A stretch of DNA of 64,000 nt from Tretioscincus oriximinensis (GCA_022410635.1 JAJVDF010000207.1:275177-339176), one strand, 5' to 3'. Positions 1 through 11,500 are shown, counted from the stretch's first letter. Notes: generated by a model from the sequence alone, not told the origin. Translations and numbers: made by a program.

Positions 1-95
1 CTTCTTCTTCTTCTTCTTCTTCTTCTTCTTCTTCTTCTTCTTCTTCTTCTTCTTCTTCTTCTTCTTCTTCTTCTTCTTCTTCTTCTTCTTCTTCT
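1..95 (+). repeat. (CTT)n microsatellite
   Basis: An almost perfect CTT array runs from the first base of the window. A similar array at 55206-55455 grows directly out of the tail of a SINE, so this one may be the tail of a plus-strand SINE lying outside the window. Confidence 0.9.
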
Positions 96-777
96 CCCTA
101 CCTCAAGTCAGTGTTTCATGTGTCTTTTTCCTTTACCTCTATAGTGAAAGGATTTTTCTATTGATTTATTCCTTTCCCCAGTGGAGGCTCCTGTGCCACA
201 CTTTTGAGTCTCTGAACTGGCTTTTCTAATGTTTCTACTTCGTTTTGTTCTTACCTGGATCCAAGGCTTCAGAGCCCAAGTTCACAGAGGATTAGGCAAA
301 GAGAATGAGGTTTTCATCCCAAGGCAGGGGAAGAGCTTTTGTATGTATCTTTTAATACTTGACTTTATTGCTGGAGAGAAAGGTGTTTTTTTTTAATAAA
401 AAGAAAAGAAAACCCATAGAAACAGGACTGTAGTACAGAATGAAGAGAGGCAGGTGGTCTGCCAGGCTGAAACAGAAGGACAAGATGCACCAACCATCTA
501 GTAAGTAAAATCCTTCAAGAAAAACAGGGCATCTTGGTCAATATTGAGGCGAAGTGGCATTGACGATACACGTAAACAACCACCTGATATGTGATGGAGC
601 AGATGAGAGAGAGAGNGAAAAACAGCCCTGTGGCAACTTTCACCTCCCCTGAAGTTGGGTTTTATGAATTCCTAAAAGGAATGAGGAAAATGAGAGGAAG
701 GAAAGAAGGGAACTGCTGCTTTTTAAAATTAGAAGGGTCAAGATATGATCCCTGCAAAAACAACTACCAAGCTTCCT
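96..777. other. No recognisable feature
   Basis: Single-copy-looking sequence with a short T/A run near 387. I see no exon, RNA gene or clear repeat. The open frame beginning at 591 runs into the polypyrimidine tract and has no coding character. Confidence 0.5.
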
Positions 778-1206
778 CCTTTCCCCCCGTCCTCTTTTCC
801 TCTTCCTCCTCCTCTTCCTCCCCTTCTCCTTTTCCTCTCATCCTCTTCTTCCTCTCCCTTCTTTCTCTTTCCTCCCCCTCCCCTTCTCCTTTCCCCTCAT
901 CCTCATCCTCTTCTCCCCTTCCCTCCCCCTCCCCTCCCCTCTCCTCCTTTCCCTCTCACCCTCCTCATCCTTCCCCTTGTCCCCTCCTCCTCTTCTCCTA
1001 TTCCTCCTCACATTCTTTTCCCTCTTCTCCTTTCCCCCTCCTCCCCTCCCCTTTCCTTGTCCCTCCATCCCTTCCTCCTCCCTTCTATTCTCCTGCTCGT
1101 TCTTTTCATCTTTCTCATCCTCCCCTCTCTTTTTCCTCCTCTTTCTCTTCTCTTCCCTTGCCTCCTTCCTTTTCCTCCTTTTCTCTTCCCCTTTTCTTCT
1201 TCTTGA
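778..1206. repeat. Polypyrimidine/polypurine tract (CCT/CTT-rich)
   Basis: About 430 bases with C and T almost throughout on the plus strand (TCCTCTTCC-like units). The tract opens frames in all registers that encode Ser/Pro/Leu/Phe or Arg/Glu/Lys/Gly only. Mirror-like purine/pyrimidine tracts of this length can adopt triplex (H-DNA) structure. Confidence 0.9.
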
Positions 1207-2090
1207 GAGAGGAAAATGCTGGGACACACAGTTGCAAACAGAACACCTGAGTTAGAAAGGAATGGGAGTTTTGTGGGAATTATTATTTATTTATTTACAT
1301 CCTAGACAGAAATAGTTATGCCTTGTAGACTAAAGCTGTGGGCAGACTCACCAACCCCGTGATAAAATGAATGATATGAACTTTTCCATGAATCAAAGGC
1401 AATGAAAGTGAACAATGTGTGCCATAAAGCACTCGCCTGAACGCATTTTGAGTCTTCTTTTGGTCTCTAAGGAGATACGAGACCCTCTTTCGAGAAATTC
1501 TGATCTACCATGGAAACCAACAAATCCACAACAGGGAGTGCATGCTTAATAGTTGCAAAACATTTTATGACTCCAGGTTATTTTCCTCTTGCTAATCAAC
1601 AGGAAATATCAAGGAAGAGGAAGACATATCTGAGAGAAAGGAAGCTGGCGAGCTGCTAGGCAGCATCCAATTAATAATGCACTAGATTCCTAACTTGGTA
1701 AATTATTGATGAGACAGCTACTTCATAAGGCTTAATTCTAAACTTGAACATATAGTTTGCAGGCAGATGTCCCATTTTGTNCTGTGTTTAGTGACATGTT
1801 TTCTCCTTCAGTAAGCAAGTGCTCTAAGCATAATCTTTATATATAAAAAAACAAATTCAGGTACCCCCATATATGCATAACAGATAACCTTAAGGATAAA
1901 ATTCTAACATCCTTTCTGGGCTTATTCCAAACCATATCCAGGAAAAGGGTTTGCTGTTTACATGTTAATGCAGACAGTGGCAGGCACTGAACTAGCACAC
2001 AGTTAGAAAACCCTTATTCTGGAATATAATCTGGAATAAAATGTAGTGAAGAAAGAGCCTAGNTGGGATTAGCACTAGCTGGTATATCAG
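1207..2090. other. Mostly unassigned; short unclassified-repeat fragment at 1445-1495
   Basis: The only recognised piece is GGTCTCTAAGGAGATACGAG (from 1460), a fragment of the interspersed family with the hallmark GTTAGTCTCTAAGGTGCTAC found at eight other sites. The rest is AT-rich and unassigned. Confidence 0.4.
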
Positions 2091-2315
2091 ACTAGCAAAC
2101 ATAGTGGAACCAAGCCTTCTGCACATTAAAGGAATCCCTTCCTCAGGGGTGGTGGGGGCTTCCTGGTTGTACCACCNCTCTCAACAGTACCTAGGGCAGG
2201 GTCTCTTCGGAGGTTGTCCCCAGACTATGGAATAGTCTCTTTCTCAAGGTGCATCAGTCACCATCATTGTGTTTTTGCTTTTACTGTTGGCCACCCTGAG
2301 ACTTTCAGATATAAT
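2091..2315 (+). repeat. L2-like LINE, 3' end fragment
   Basis: Degraded match to the L2-type ORF2 C-terminus and tail seen more fully at 35565-36050: TTGTACCACC, a TGGAATA motif near the LINE Leu-Trp-Asn signature, then CCACCCTGAGACTTTC and a GGGTA tail. The tail runs into the following microsatellite. Confidence 0.55.
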
Positions 2316-2446
2316 GCAGGGTATGTACATATGTACGTATGTATATACGTATATATGTAAGTATGTACGTATGTACAACGTATGTATAATATGTACGTAC
2401 GTACATATGTATGTATGTACATATGCACAAATAAATAAATAAATAG
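2316..2446 (+). repeat. (TATG/TACG)n microsatellite ending in (AAAT)n
   Basis: Alternating GTATGTACATATGTACGTA-type units followed by AAATAAATAAATAAATA. It sits directly behind the L2 3' end, so it probably grew from that element's tail. Confidence 0.85.
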
Positions 2447-4838
2447 TTGCTAATGTATCACCCTAAGTGGTAGTGAGCAAGAGATTTGGAAAATTATCTT
2501 TAGCATAATTAGAAACACAAAAAAAATTGGGATTGTTGATTCTTTTTTATTATTCAAGGTAAGATATATACAAATTTAAATTTTCATGGTTCGGTTCAAT
2601 TTGTTTTTGGTTCAAGTGTTTGGGGTTTTTGTGTGTGTGTGTTTTTTTAACAACAGGGCAGTTTGGATCATGTGTAAATTTAACAAACCATCTGTGAGCC
2701 ACTTCATGAAACTGCCCCTTAGCTCAGGTCCAATTTGAAATGGATTTTTCAAACAACAGGATGGTTTGGTTTGCACGCAAACCATACTATCACTCCAGTT
2801 CCCTGCGAAATACAATCCAACCAAACCACTTTGGTCATCTCTGATTTATTCCTCCACCTTATGCTTTGAACTTGGAATGTGAGGTTAAATGCTCAACATC
2901 TCTTGTTTCTGTGATTCTAATTTGTTACATATTGTATGGCTGTAAGAGTTGCACCCAAAAAAAAACCTGAGCACTGAAAAATTGATCTTTTTGAACCATG
3001 CTGCTGGAGAAAATTCCTGAGAGTTCCCTTGCCAAAAAGAAATCAAATCAGTCAANACTAAAGGAAAACAACCCTGGCTGCTCATTGGAAAGCCGTATAC
3101 TGAAACCGAAGCTCAAATGAAGACAGGAGATNAGATGGGTAGCCAGTGTTATGGAAGCAACCAAGATGAGTTTGACCAGGCTTTGGAGGACAGTGGAGGT
3201 CGGAGGGACCTGGCATACTATAGTCCATATGACCAGGAAGATATTCTGAATAACTGAATAACAGTAGCNACTCATTGCACAGAATGTTGCTTTCATCTGC
3301 ACAACTGCATGCAATTTGCATTGATGCATTTAAAACCAGGGGAATAAAATAAAGGACGCAAAGCCCTTTTTAAAAAATTGATTTCCTCCATTATGTCCCA
3401 GAAGGCTCCTTGGCTCAATAACTGCTGAAGTTTGAGAAAAGTTTGAAGGTAAGAAGCATTGGTGCTTAAGAANCCTAAGCAATCAGTCATGCCAATTGGC
3501 AAACATCAGAAAAGTCCCCCTCTAACTAATTTATATCCCGCAAATCACCACATTCGTCGCTCTATGGGGCAACAATGGACACAATTAGTGTCCATCAAGT
3601 GGAAGGCACACTATTGGCCAAGATGCACCTGCTACCCTACCCCCCTTGTTGTCATGGATTGTCATCAGGCCTGCATTAACCTGGCCAGCCCAGATAGGTA
3701 CCCTCACTGACAGGCAAAAAAACAGTGGTAAGAGCAGTGGCAGCCAGCCAGGATGGAGTGGGGACAATGCAACGGTGGGATCTAGAAGCCNATTCCATCA
3801 ACAGACTTTGGAACAGCCGTCGTCTGCTAGTGTCCCCTAAATGAACCACAATGGTCAGCTGGAGAACTATGCCTCAACCCCTCCAAGATCGCCACTTTTG
3901 ATAATCCATTCAAGTCCTTTATGAATTATAAATAAAGCCTGGGACTGCTCCGTTTGTGAACCCAGGTCCTGACTCATTTTATTTAATTGTGGTCTTCAAG
4001 GACAACATATGCTACGAACATTAAAAACCTCTGTTTGTGCAAATGTTAACTCAAAATAAACTGGAGTGCATTTTGTTTTGTTTTCTCTCCCCTCACTTGA
4101 CCACGGAATCGCTAAAGGGAAGTGATGACAGGCTATAGATGCTGCATTTTGCTGNGTGTTTAGATGTGCGCATACATTAGCACTGTATGTAATTCACCTA
4201 AAATGAAAGAGGCTTCTAAGGCGAAATTAAAAAGAAAGCCAAAGACCCAGCGGTTTGCCTCCATTTAATTTTGCATGATCAAAGCCTATATGCCTCCTAG
4301 GCACGGTTGGAGTCTTTTCCTGGTGGGTAAGGCAGGCCAGGCATACTTATGATCTGTGCGCATTAAAACAAAAACTGAACATTGAATTCAAATGCTTCCA
4401 AAATGTTCCTCTCCACCCTAGTTCTGTGCTTCACATAAATCAGGCAGCTTAGCATTGCTTTTGAGTTGCTCGCCTTCCCGGTCAAGGGTACTGTCCTTGG
4501 AGCTTTGCAACATAGGTGGTGTTACATCTCGAGCTTTACCATTTATGAAGCTAAGGCGTCCATTATTGCAAGATCCCTTTCAACTTGTGGAGGCAGGAGG
4601 GGAAAGGAAAACAGAACTCTGCATGTTTGAGAAACCTCCACACAGCTTTTCACAAAGCAGATGCTGCTAACATCTGTTCCTTTGTGCTCTGGGTTGAGGC
4701 TCAACTGAATGTTGCACCCACATTAATGATGGTGTCTCTGGTACGTCACAAGGTTGAGTTCTGGTGCTTGACATACAGCTTCCATAACACAGGGAATAAT
4801 ATTTTCATCCATCTGGCTCTGGTTAGACACCACGTTAA
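2447..4838. other. No recognisable gene or repeat
   Basis: I see no splice-bounded conserved exon, no RNA gene and no confident repeat across these 2.4 kb. Short open frames (for example 3459-3710) have no recognisable domain. The segment may be single-copy intergenic DNA. Confidence 0.4.
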
Positions 4839-4895
4839 ATGAANGATTGTAAATGGGTTCAGAGAAGGACAACAAAACTGATTAAAAAAACCTGG
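4839..4895 (+). repeat. CR1-like LINE, tiny fragment
   Basis: The stretch TCAGAGAAGGACAACAAAAC resembles the CR1 segment encoding the Val-Gln-Arg-Arg-Ala-Thr-Lys motif (GTTCAGAGAAGGGCAACAAA). Only about 55 bases can be recognised. Confidence 0.4.
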
Positions 4896-4954
4896 CAAGG
4901 GGGTCACTATATGTGGAATTACAGTAATGCAATGGGCTCTAGCCTTTCCTCTCC

Positions 4955-5168
4955 CTTACTTCCATCCATGCCTCTATGCACTCCCTCCCTCCCTTACCCG
5001 CTCCCATCCCTCTTTCCTTGCTGCTTCTGTTTTGTTCCTTCTTTCTTTCATTTTTTCCCTTCTTTCATTCTTACCTTCTTAATATTTTCTTCTTTCTCTT
5101 CCATTCTTCCCTTTCATCTTTAATCCATTCCGTCCTTTGTTCATCCTTTCCTTCTTCCCCTCCCAGTA
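4955..5168 (+). repeat. Pyrimidine-rich tract
   Basis: C/T-rich sequence (CTTCTTTCTTTCATTTTTTC-like) interrupted by scattered A and G. It produces Ser/Phe/Leu/Pro frames without coding meaning. Confidence 0.75.
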
Positions 5169-5384
5169 CTGAACCCTGGAGTAGTCAACATCTCACATAA
5201 TTCCACCCAGGTAAATATTCATTTATTACTGCTCTCTGTTTTCTGTCTTTTAGCCAGTTTCCAACCCACGACTCCGGTCTCTAGAGGCTGCCAAAGTTAT
5301 GAGCCCTGTCATTGGTTGTTACACCTTGGAACATTGAACTCTCCCACAAGCCTTTTATTATAGGTAGAGATAATCTGTCTGTAA

Positions 5385-5530
5385 GCAGTTGTTCCACAGC
5401 ATCTGAAGAAGGAGACTTATCTATGAAAGCTCAAATACTGCCTACCTTTTTCTTATTGGTCTCTAAGGTACTACAAGACCCCTTGCTAGATATTCTGAAC
5501 ACAGACAAACACAGCTATTTTTTTTTTTTT
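5385..5530 (+). repeat. Unclassified interspersed repeat (family F)
   Basis: Contains CTGAAGAAGGAGACTTATCT, GAAAGCTCA and TTGGTCTCTAAGGTACTACA. This order (GAAGAAGTAGAC, then AAAGCTCATGC, then GTTAGTCTCTAAGGTGCTAC) recurs at 7042, 16125, 20402, 42776, 44575, 45395 and 57565. The class is uncertain. Similar sequence is widespread in reptiles. Confidence 0.6.
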
Positions 5531-5543
5531 GCAGTCTGCCATA

Positions 5544-5747
5544 TAGGCTGACCAGATGACCCCTTTTGNGGGGGGTAGAAACCCGGTTTTGGAGTGCCTC
5601 ACGGTTTTTGCTGAGGAAATGTTTTTCAAAAAAAGATTTCTTTTCGGAAAAAAATCTTTTTTTATTTATTTTTTCCNTCAGGAAAAACCGGGAGGCACCG
5701 TAAAACCGGGTTTTCACCCCCCAAAAAAGGGGTCATCTGGTCAGCTA
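5544..5747. mobile_element. Foldback MITE, family A (hAT-like), copy 1
   Basis: Terminal inverted repeats read TAGGCTGACCAGATGACCCC and, at the other end, its complement GGGGTCATCTGGTCAGC-TA. The arms are about 85 bases (ACCCGGTTTT and GGAGGCACC blocks) around an AT-rich loop, so the element is nearly one long hairpin. It has no coding capacity. Copies D and C of this family carry 8-bp target duplications. Confidence 0.85.
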
Positions 5748-6319
5748 AAAAAACTAGAGCTACATGCTGCCCTTAAAACAGAATATGTAAGAGAAACAAT
5801 GCTCTCTTCAGATATCTGAAACAATTTTATATAAAAGTTGTGATCTGGGCTATCATCAGACTTAAGGGATGTACATAAAATGCAAGTATACTGAATTACT
5901 TCATCAAGAAATTTCTGCTTTGTGCCCCTTTTCTAAACGTGTCTGCTGTGGAAAGGGGTGAGCATCCTTTACTAGCCTTTACAGCCTAGCTATTTGAAAG
6001 TGAGAGATCACAAGTACCTAAATAGGAACCATTATCTTAATATGATTTGGAAGACATAGTCTAAACCTTGGTGCCGAAGATAGCTTATACGCCTCTTTTT
6101 GTCCCTTCAGGTGAGAAAAACAGGGTATAAAAACTCAGCCCTTCTGCTTCTCCTTCTTTTTTATATAATCCATAAAATAAGCATCCAAAACGTTTCCAAC
6201 TGTATTATCATACATGTATAGACTCAAGAAAACTTTTCCTTCCATCTGTCATTGCCAGCTATGTGATGACTTAAAGAACTTCTACTTTAAACTGTATGTT
6301 TCTTTTTCCATTCCCCTTT

Positions 6320-7010
6320 TTGCTACATTCCCATTTTATTAAACTTGAATATTGCAGAACCAAGAACAGAGTCTATAAATGAGGAAGCAGACAATACCCC
6401 GATGACATAAGCCATTCTGGGTGACCTCCTTCGGTAAATGGCAGCATTACAAATATGCGAAACAAGGAAATCATCAGCATGGTTGCAAACAAACAGATCT
6501 TCCCTAAATTTGACAATCTGTTCTTTTAAACTGGGATTGTTTAACATTCTTCTTCTTAGAGCAGAAAGTCTCTTTTCAACTAGGACTCTGTTGGGTAGAA
6601 AGGAAGGGGAGCTATCCAACTTCCCTCTTCAGATAGAACTGTTCCTTTGTCCAAAATGTCAAAAAAAATGTTCTTCTCTAGAAGATCCTAACTCTTTGTC
6701 TCTGTAAGTGGCTTTGAAGATTGAAGTATTGTCTGGGATAACACCTAGACGACACACCTTTATGTGGCACCTTTGCAACTGAGTAGGCCGCAAACTGGAA
6801 AATTTACCATTGCCTACTAAATTGAGGGCAGCTGAAGGACACTTTTTTGTTAATGCANACAGGTCCTATAACAACTCAGCCTAATGGGAGGCTTTGTGCA
6901 NTAGGTGTTCCTGGGGATCCCTTTATTTGCTCCAGGATTTGAAATAACTCAGGGCAGTCAGAACCAATAAGAAGAGTTATGTCTGCCTCTAAGTCCAGAT
7001 GAAGAATTAC
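6320..7010 (-). pseudogene. BEL/Pao-like retrotransposon pol fragment (Peptidase A17 / pre-RT region), decayed
   Basis: On the minus strand, frames around 6920-6995 read DITLLIGSDCPELFQILEQI, which matches the LLIG-x-x-CPE motif of the BEL/Pao A17 region. Further along, 6500-6619 reads NRVLVEKRLSALRRRMLNNP, the typical RL..L.RR...NP.L segment just before the reverse transcriptase domain. The two parts lie in different frames with stops between them, so it is a dead copy. No LTRs were recognised. The boundaries, especially at 6320, are uncertain. Confidence 0.65.
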
Positions 7011-7041
7011 TGTTTTTAATTTCCAGCAAAGGGACTAGTAG

Positions 7042-7225
7042 AACTTAGAGACTAACAGGAGAAAAGTGGGTGGCATAAGCTTTCATAGAAACATCTACTT
7101 CTTTGAAGAAGTAGACATGTCTGCGAAAGCTTATGCCACCCACTTTTCTCCTGTTAGTCTCTAAGTGCTACTAGCTCCTTTGATGGACTTTCTACTGGAC
7201 TAACAAGGCTACTTCTCTGAAATTG
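7042..7225. repeat. Family F repeat with internal inverted duplication
   Basis: AGAGACTAACAGGAGAAAAG near 7050 is answered by CTTTTCTCCTGTTAGTCTCT near 7145, with GGGTGGCATAAGCTTTC and GAAAGCTTATGCCACCC between. The arms are about 55 bases and nearly perfect, and the centre carries CTTCTTTGAAGAAG. Confidence 0.75.
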
Positions 7226-7316
7226 TTTTTAATTTGTTAATTTTGTATTGATATTGTATTAATATGTATTGAGACCTTCAGGTACAGGGTGGGGTATAAA
7301 TAAATAAATAAAATAA
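7226..7316 (+). repeat. L2-like LINE tail
   Basis: TGAGACCTTCAGGTACAGGG followed by TGGGGTATAAATAAATAAAT is the L2-type 3' tail. It is the counterpart of the tail at 35990-36050. Confidence 0.6.
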
Positions 7317-7439
7317 AATTCCTCAAGTTTCTTCAAATGACAATGANTTTTAGTTATGGATTTCGTAACTATCTGACTCTTGTTCCTGGAGATGGTGGGC
7401 AGCTCAATCAATGCTGGCAACTCAAAACTGATCTTGAGT

Positions 7440-7860
7440 CAGAATCATAGAATTGGAAGGGACCTCCAGGGCCATAGAGTCCAACCCCTTGCTCGATGCA
7501 GGATTCATTAAACCATTGCAGAGAGATGACTGTCCAGCCCCTGTCTGAAGACTTCCAGNGAATGCAACTCACCAACTCTCTGGCAAACTGTTCCACTGGT
7601 TTATCACCCTGACTGTTAGAAAGGTTTTTCCGATATCTAATCTAAATCTTCACCCTTGCAGTTTCATCCCATTGTTTCTAGTCCTTCCATGTGTTAATGA
7701 GAACAATGCTGATCCTTCTGCTCTATGACAGCCCTTCAGATATTTGTAGACAGCTATCAAGTCTCCTCTCAGTCTTCTCTTTTGCAGACTAAACATCCCT
7801 AGATCATTTAACTGTTCCTCATAGGACATGGTTTCCAGACCACACACCACGCTTGACATA
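7440..7860 (-). repeat. CR1 LINE 3' fragment
   Basis: On the minus strand the sequence encodes the CR1 RT C-terminal stretch GLETMSYEEQLNDLGMFSLQ, then KRRLRGDLIAVYKYLKG. It then runs through the 3' segment to CAATTCTATGATTCTGA, the CR1-type terminal signal (GATTCTATG). Frameshifts and stops show it is dead. Confidence 0.85.
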
Positions 7861-8218
7861 TTAAAAACAACACTGCTTGAAAGTGGGTAAGAAAGAGTAG
7901 TTTCTTCAAGANTAGTTAAAGGGGTGCATCTTCAAAGATTTTCTGATTCTTATACAGATAGATAATGCTTGAAATACCTCAAGGGAGGAGACTGTTCCAT
8001 TGCCCTGGACTGCCACTGAGAAGGCCCTGATTGAGAAGACTCGAAAATTTAATTTTGGCTGACAAGATTAGTTTTATCTAGCAAGTAAATAGATTAGTGA
8101 GGAGCTTGCTTTTGCAACAAAAGGGCACTGGAAGACATGTTTCCAAAAAGGGGTGGGGCCAGAAACAAAAGGGGCAGGGGCAGGACAAAGGGGAAGGAGA
8201 AACTCAAGAAGAAGAAAA

Positions 8219-8440
8219 AGAAGAAAGAAAAAAGAAAAAAGGAAGAAAGAAAAAAGAAAAAAGAAGTAGGAGGAAGAGGAGGAGGAGGAGAAGAAGAAGA
8301 AATGAGTTTTTATACCCCACTCTTTTCCAGAGCGGCTTACAGGGTTAATTTTCACTCGAAGGCTTACATCTTATTCTATCTTCCCCATCTGGTTAATGAT
8401 GGTACTCATTTATCTAATTTGCATCTCTTTCAAATAGCTG
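8219..8440 (-). repeat. SINE with Bov-B-like tail (family K), minus strand, with purine tail
   Basis: An (AAG/AGG)n-rich tract (about 8205-8302) leads into TGAGTTTTTATACCCCACTC and AGAGCGGCTTACAGGG. This is the complement of the SINE tail GTAAGCCGCTTTGAGTC...GGGGTATAA seen at 55145-55195. The 5' tRNA-like head is missing: the copy fades near the AATAGCTGA segment at 8440. Confidence 0.75.
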
Positions 8441-9794
8441 AAATTCCTCCTGCAAAGGTTTGGGGTGGCTGGAAGCCTCATGTGATATGACATTCTCGTA
8501 CAATCTCCTGCCACGTTTGACATTCCATAAAGACCAATGGCAGAGCTTGGAATGTTGAACTCTGTGATACATTTCAAAACAATGGTAAGATAGGGGGGCT
8601 GCCATCTGTATGTTGCCCCAAATTATGACAGGCCCAAACTAGTCTATGCTAGCATGTATATGCCAAGTCCTTATTCTGAAATTTAGCCTTGAATAAGGCT
8701 CTGGCTGAATTGGCCCCCATTTTAATCAAAAGAATTAGAAATGGACCTGTCACTTATTTTTGCTGTTTTTATTTACTAGGTTTATTGAAAACCATGAACA
8801 ACAAAAACCAACACCAAATTTGTTTTACGTAATACATAACAAATAACAGTTGCTTCTCTGTATTTGTAATCCTACTATGCAATGAAAAATTAATAAAGGA
8901 AATACTGCAATCAGGGACTTCTGATTCCTGGGCCCCTTTCTTGCAAAAGATCCCTACAAAAACAAAGATGATTTGTGCCATTTCCAGAAATGGCCAAGAA
9001 CAGCATGGGTCTCTAACTGGTAGCCCTCCAGGAGCTCCTGAACTACAATTCCCAGCATTCTATCTGATTCAGTAGATCTACTGGTAGGCACAGTGGTGTA
9101 TGGAACACTGGGAGTGGTAGTTTGAGAACATATGGAAGGCTATCAGTTGCACATCCCTGATATATAGCCTTGTTCCCTAGCCATTCCCAGAATTATTCCT
9201 AGCCTTGATTTTTGTAGACTAAGCACGATGGGAACTGTAGTCTAACAATATCCAGACACATGCATCTTGATTGGAAAAAAAAATGAGGCACCAACTATTT
9301 TAAGGCCGACATAATGACTGTCAGGTTAATTAAAAAGCTAATGGAGGGAAAAGGAGACAGTAAGAATGAAAACAAAGGCGTAACAAACTACATATGCAGA
9401 ATAGTCTTTAAACAAGAATCAGAACCGGTACGTTTTTGCTAATTAATTACACGACATTTCTTGGAAGGAAGCCACACACTGAGTTGGTCTTGGTGGAGGT
9501 GTATACATCTCTCCAAAATTGCAAAGGCAGTGAAATATAACCGCCTTCCTTGTTGAGATTTNAAAAAAAAGAAAAGGAACTCGAGTAAATTTTACAGTAC
9601 TTCACAATGCTGACAGGGACAGAAAAGAGACACACACATCAAAGACAAGGACAAAAAGGAGAAGACCTAGCAAGCTCACAAATAATTAATCACTTGATCT
9701 GTTTTGTGCATTACAGTCCTTGAGAGAACCTGATTTGCCCTCATTTGAAGTCCTTTGCATTAACCGCTCTATATGCAAACAAGGGCGAGGGCGC
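8441..9794. other. No gene; short fragment of a TTATTCTGG-type repeat at 8669-8698
   Basis: CTTATTCTGAAATTTAGCC followed by TTGAATAAGG is a small piece of the inverted-repeat family C also seen at 27438, 27781 and 46568. The motif CTACAATTCCCAGCATTC near 9041 is a common reptile repeat phrase. I recognise nothing else. Confidence 0.4.
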
Positions 9795-10008
9795 TAGGCT
9801 GACCAGATGCCCCCTTTTGGTGGGGTACGGTTGAAAACCCGTTTTTGGGGTGCCTCCCGGTTTTTTCTGAGAAAAAAAAAATTAAAAAACAAAAAATTTT
9901 TTGAAAAAAAAATCTTTTTTTGAAAAAAATTCCCTCAGAAAAAACTGGGAGGCACCCCAAAATCGGGTTTTCAACACCCCCCCCAAAAGGGGTCATCTGG
10001 TCAGCCTA
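9795..10008. mobile_element. Foldback MITE, family A, copy 2
   Basis: TAGGCTGACCAGATGCCCCC at the left and GGGGTCATCTGGTCAGCCTA at the right. Between them lie paired blocks GGGTGCCTCCCGGTTTTTTC and GAAAAAACTGGGAGGCACCC around a short A/T-rich loop. No clean target duplication is visible at this copy. Confidence 0.88.
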
Positions 10009-10324
10009 GGCTATATGTCCCAGTTCCTGTTTTCCATGAATATACAGGATTTTTGTTTTTGCTTATAAGGGACTTTAATGACAGTGAACACTCACGTTAC
10101 AGCCAGTTCATGTGTGTGTGTGCTAAATTCTCAGGGCATATTTAGAAAAAACACATTATCAAGAATGGTATGGGGGTTTTCCCTCGCACAGAAAAATACC
10201 TGTTATCGGACATTCTACACAGAATGTGGCCACACNGCAGCACAGGAAAGCCTGGGTGAGAAAGGAGAAGAAGGAAAAAGAGGAGGAGGAGGTAGTACTG
10301 GGAAGGAGGAAGACAGTGATAGTA

Positions 10325-10640
10325 TGGCTATAAGAATAAGAAGAGTCCTGCTGAATGGGGCCACAGCCCATCTAGTCTAGTGTTCTGTCTCACACAGTAG
10401 CCCACCAATTGTACTGGGATCTCAAACAGAAGAATGCAAAACCTTTCCCTGTTCTCAACTTCTTGTAAACTGCAACTGANGAATACTGCTTGTTGCTCCG
10501 TCGTGGAGACGACATCAACACATCTATGGCCCCCTCCACAAGATGTGTTAAAAGGTGCAATAGTGTTAAAATCCAGAATAACCCAATCGTGGGTCCATGC
10601 ATATCTAACATCAATACTTTAAAGGCAAACCATTAGATCC
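10325..10640 (-). repeat. CR1 LINE 3' end fragment
   Basis: TAAGAATAAGAAGAGTCCTG, then GCCACAGCCCATCTAGTC and TTCTGTCTCACACAG, is the complement of the CR1 3' terminus in this genome. The following GTTGCTCCGTCGTGGAGACG matches the segment just inside that end. It is strongly diverged beyond 10540. Confidence 0.7.
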
Positions 10641-10984
10641 ATTGGGAACATTGATCCCATAATCGTTGGTCCATAATCGTGTCGCCTTGCACATCTGAGA
10701 ATTGTCCTCCTGTACTCCTCTCACTATGCTATCCAAGAGCCAATCAAAAATTATATCTTCTAGAGATATCCTGCCTTCTCCTGTTACCGAGAGATATAAA
10801 AGACTTAAGAACAAGAATATGAGGAGTTTTGCAATGATGTCTCAACAAATCAACTATTGGGATAATCTGGGACCAAGGACGTTTTTCCCGGANGGATTAT
10901 TGAAAATCTGTTAGCACATGGGGTGGAAGCATCAGGATGCTTCTACCATTGTAGTAGGAAAACCTCGTGTGCTTGCAGCCTACC

Positions 10985-11115
10985 TTTGTAGCTACTGATA
11001 CACTCGGTTTCCATGATTTTTTCTAATCCTACCTTAAACTATTGAGGTTGCTAGATACCACCACCTCTTCACCTTCTCCAGTCCCATCTTTCTAAGATGT
11101 GGTGGTGACTAGAAG
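10985..11115 (-). repeat. CR1 LINE remnant
   Basis: The stretch with TGCTAGATACCACCACCTCT and TTCTAAGATGTGGTGGTGAC resembles the CR1 segments at 36835-36870 and 37145 in the same orientation. It is old and short. Confidence 0.45.
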
Positions 11116-11149
11116 AATTTGTGACCATTCTATATGTTTGTATACAATT

Positions 11150-11500
11150 TCAGCCTTTTCTGTTTTGGCCACTGATGAAGACATATGGTCGAAATGCATC
11201 TGGCCTTCAGTTTTCATCACACTGGAGCCTTAGCACCTGTTTTGGTGTTTGAGAGATTCTTTATTGTATTGTACCATTGTAGTCAGTAATTTGGTTAGTA
11301 AATTTTTATATCATTGGGCCGATTATTGTGTATGCAATTTTGCTCTTAGTTTTGAGTATTTATATTTGTTATCACGGTTCTTTTGTAGCCTTTCCATAGC
11401 CCTCTTGGGGCTGGGAGGTCTTTTTTGTGTTTGGTGTCTGGAATTGTACATAGTTTTCCAAAGGAGCAGGGAACCCTTGCTAGTTAGCACAGCAGCAAAA
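11150..11500 (+). repeat. Unclassified retroelement-like tail (CTGATGAAGACATATGGTCG family)
   Basis: The phrase GATGAAGACATATGGTCGAA followed by ATGCATCTGG parallels 18014-18045 (CTGAAGAAGACCTTTGGTCA, then AAACGCACCTG). Phrases of this kind are typical of 3' ends of vertebrate retroelements. The class is not established. Confidence 0.4.

Noticed and set aside
591..1255. Several overlapping open frames of 73-219 residues on both strands
   Set aside because: They are the translations of one polypyrimidine tract in different registers, made up almost entirely of Ser/Pro/Leu/Phe or Arg/Glu/Lys/Gly, with no domain.
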